Source: an uncultured Flavobacteriales bacterium (GTDB lineage: Bacteria > Bacteroidota > Bacteroidia > Flavobacteriales_D > Crocinitomicaceae). From it: a stretch of 64,000 nt of DNA. Every line of letters begins with the position of its first letter. Positions within the stretch are counted from its first letter, which is position 1. Below, in pieces: positions 62,594 through 64,000 of the stretch. Position numbers and translations under genes: made by a program. The stretch lies in assembly GCA_903945495.1 (NCBI GenBank), contig CAJAVU010000070.1, positions 1 through 64,000 of the forward strand. The letters are read 5' to 3'. A model generated the notes under the pieces. That model did not search any database. It had not been told where the DNA came from and saw only the letters and a program-made list of their open reading frames with translations.

Positions 62594-63472
62594 TTAATTC
62601 GGTTCGATGTGAATTAATATGTCGGCAATGTCTGGGATGTCATTCATCAGTGCATCTTTGACATTATGAGCGATTTGATGGCCTTCAAACACGGTTAGGT
62701 CTTTTTGAACGATTACGTGTAAGTCAACAATATAGTGCATTCCCATTTTTCGAACCTTACATTTCTCTGTTGCAATAACACCTTCGACTTTTGTACATTG
62801 AGCACGAATTTCCCCAATAATATCATCGTGAAGGTGTTCATCCATGATTTCACCAAGCGCTGGTCGAAAAATTAAATAAGCATTGTAAACAATAAATAAT
62901 GAAGCTAATAGAGCCGCCCAATCATCTGCTGTTTCATATCCTTTACCGAAAAATAGAGCAATACTGATTCCTATAAATGCCATCAATGAAGTTACAGCGT
63001 CGCTTCTATGATGCCATGCATCTGCTTTCAAGGAAGTAGAATTTGTTTCCTTACTTTTCTGAATGACATAGCGATACGACGCTTCTTTGAATAAAATTAT
63101 TGCTCCTAAAACAATTAACGTAAACGGTTTTGGAATGCTATGTGGTTTCTGAATATTGTGAATACTTTCAATAAAAATGATAGTCGCAGAGACAACCAAA
63201 AAACCAACGACGGCAAAGGTAATGAGTGGTTCTGCTTTTCCATGTCCATAAGGATGGTTTTCATCGGCTGGTTTTGCCGCGTATTTTAATCCGAAGAGTA
63301 CCAAAAGTGATGAGAAAATATCAGTAGTTGATTCAATTGCATCTGCGATTAATGCATACGAATTCCCAAAAATTCCAGCAATACCTTTCGTGATCGCTAA
63401 GAAAGTGTTTCCAGCAATGCTCCAATAGGTTGTACGTATCGCTTTTTCGCTCTTTGTTTCTGGTTTTTTCAT
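62594..63472 (-). CDS. Cation diffusion facilitator transporter
   Basis: Inner-membrane metal/proton antiporter of 292 residues with six membrane segments (about 20-205) and a cytosolic C-terminal domain. The family signature ALIADAIESTTDIFSSLLVL and HPYGHGKAEPLI is present, as is the second site HHRSDAVTSL with the metal-binding His and Asp. It exports Zn2+, Fe2+, Mn2+ or a similar divalent metal; the exact metal cannot be told. It is divergent from lpxD. Confidence 0.9.
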   Translation of the reverse strand: MKKPETKSEKAIRTTYWSIAGNTFLAITKGIAGIFGNSYALIADAIESTTDIFSSLLVLFGLKYAAKPADENHPYGHGKAEPLITFAVVGFLVVSATIIFIESIHNIQKPHSIPKPFTLIVLGAIILFKEASYRYVIQKSKETNSTSLKADAWHHRSDAVTSLMAFIGISIALFFGKGYETADDWAALLASLFIVYNAYLIFRPALGEIMDEHLHDDIIGEIRAQCTKVEGVIATEKCKVRKMGMHYIVDLHVIVQKDLTVFEGHQIAHNVKDALMNDIPDIADILIHIEPN

Positions 63473-63611
63473 CGTTTTACAAACCTACAATTTTAATGTG
63501 AATTTACTTTTAAAAAGTACAAATCTGCTATTAACACTTTGCAGGTGAAAAGTCTAGTGTTTTGAGTGAGATATGGACTCATTTGATTGTAATTTTACAA
63601 AAAAAAGCGCG

Positions 63612-64000
63612 ATGAAATTAAACACTCCACATACCTTAAAAGAAATTGCTGATTTGATCAAGTGTGAATTTGTTGGTGACCCAAATCACGTGGTTACAGG
63701 AATCAATGAAATTCATGTGGTTGTCCCTGGCGATTTGGTTTTTGTGGATCATCCGAAATATTATCAGAAAGCATTAAATAGCGCCGCGACAACGATTTTA
63801 ATAGATCAAAAAGTGGAATGTCCAGATGGAAAAGGTTTGATAATTTCGAAAGCACCTTTTGATGATTTCAATCGTCTTACACGTCATTTTTCGCCTTTTA
63901 AACCACAAGCGCAAGCAATTGGAGAGGAAACGGTTATTGACGAGTCAGCCATGATTTATCCAAATGTGTTTATTGGCCATCGTGTGAAAATTGGTAAAAA
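63612..64000 (+). CDS. lpxD: UDP-3-O-acylglucosamine N-acyltransferase, 5' part
   Basis: The window ends inside this gene, leaving the first 129 residues. They match LpxD: an N-terminal uridine-binding domain (LKEIADLIKCEFVGDPNHVVTGINEI, PGDLVFVDHPKYYQKAL) and the start of the hexapeptide-repeat beta-helix (SAMIYPNVFIGHRVKIGK). The enzyme adds the N-linked hydroxyacyl chain in lipid A synthesis. It is divergent from the cation transporter gene. Confidence 0.88.
   Translation, partial: MKLNTPHTLKEIADLIKCEFVGDPNHVVTGINEIHVVVPGDLVFVDHPKYYQKALNSAATTILIDQKVECPDGKGLIISKAPFDDFNRLTRHFSPFKPQAQAIGEETVIDESAMIYPNVFIGHRVKIGK

Overview
This 64 kb window reads as a chromosome segment of an AT-rich member of Bacteroidota, most likely Flavobacteriales and perhaps Crocinitomicaceae (Fluviicola-like). 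The signs are GldA (gliding and type IX secretion associated), two proteins with type IX C-terminal sorting domains, a TonB receptor with a carboxypeptidase-regulatory-like N-terminus, DUF5723/OmpA proteins, a fused DAHP synthase-chorismate mutase, a fused 2-oxoacid dehydrogenase E1, and promoters matching the phylum's TTG-N(19-21)-TAnnTTTG pattern. The genus is inferred and was not tested.

Layout. (1) 1-110: the 3' end of a 5S rRNA and its terminator, so a ribosomal operon lies just outside the window. (2) 0.3-10 kb: GtrA; a regulatory block of a PhoR-like kinase and a PhoB-like regulator, a secreted beta-helix/PKD protein, a TonB receptor and a second close PhoB-like regulator; then an RprY-like regulator with tsaB. 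The gap between the last two regulators holds a candidate small RNA. (3) 10-15 kb: a CotH protein, a lipoprotein and a DUF2490 protein in overlapping reading frames, and an alpha/beta hydrolase. (4) 14.7-26.4 kb: shikimate genes (DAHP synthase-chorismate mutase, aroA) and housekeeping genes (MazG-like proteins, MmcQ/YjbR, NUDIX, lipase, a half DEAD-box protein, dtd, rsgA, gldA-tyrS, truA). (5) 26.4-41.5 kb: envelope proteins (DUF4139 protein, TPR/PD40 protein, EI24-like protein, Lnt, OmpA with thrombospondin type 3 repeats) with purB and rnhB. (6) 41.5-52.8 kb: fatty-acid oxidation (acyl-CoA dehydrogenase; marR-fadB-fadA, split by a small S23/four-helix-bundle gene inside inverted repeats), an MbnP/MbnH-type copper-linked pair with a small Cys-rich partner, and a DbpA-like helicase. 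(7) 52.9-64 kb: DUF2461, an S9 peptidase, an XRE-Fic protein with a promoter/operator signature, a HisKA_2 kinase, fused E1, membrane proteins, a candidate small RNA with an 11-bp repeat, a cation efflux protein and the start of lpxD.

The points most worth a second look are the S23 gene bounded by inverted 8-bp repeat arrays inside the fad operon; two short candidate transcripts with AGGTTAGGTT-like repeats ending in strong terminators; 11-bp-phased direct repeats upstream of the TonB receptor between two PhoB-like regulators; a half DEAD-box protein with an altered motif II; the XRE-Fic gene whose -7 element sits inside an inverted repeat; and the MbnP/MbnH cluster. No tRNA, CRISPR array, prophage or complete insertion sequence was seen. 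No database search was possible, so all family names rest on motifs read by eye.
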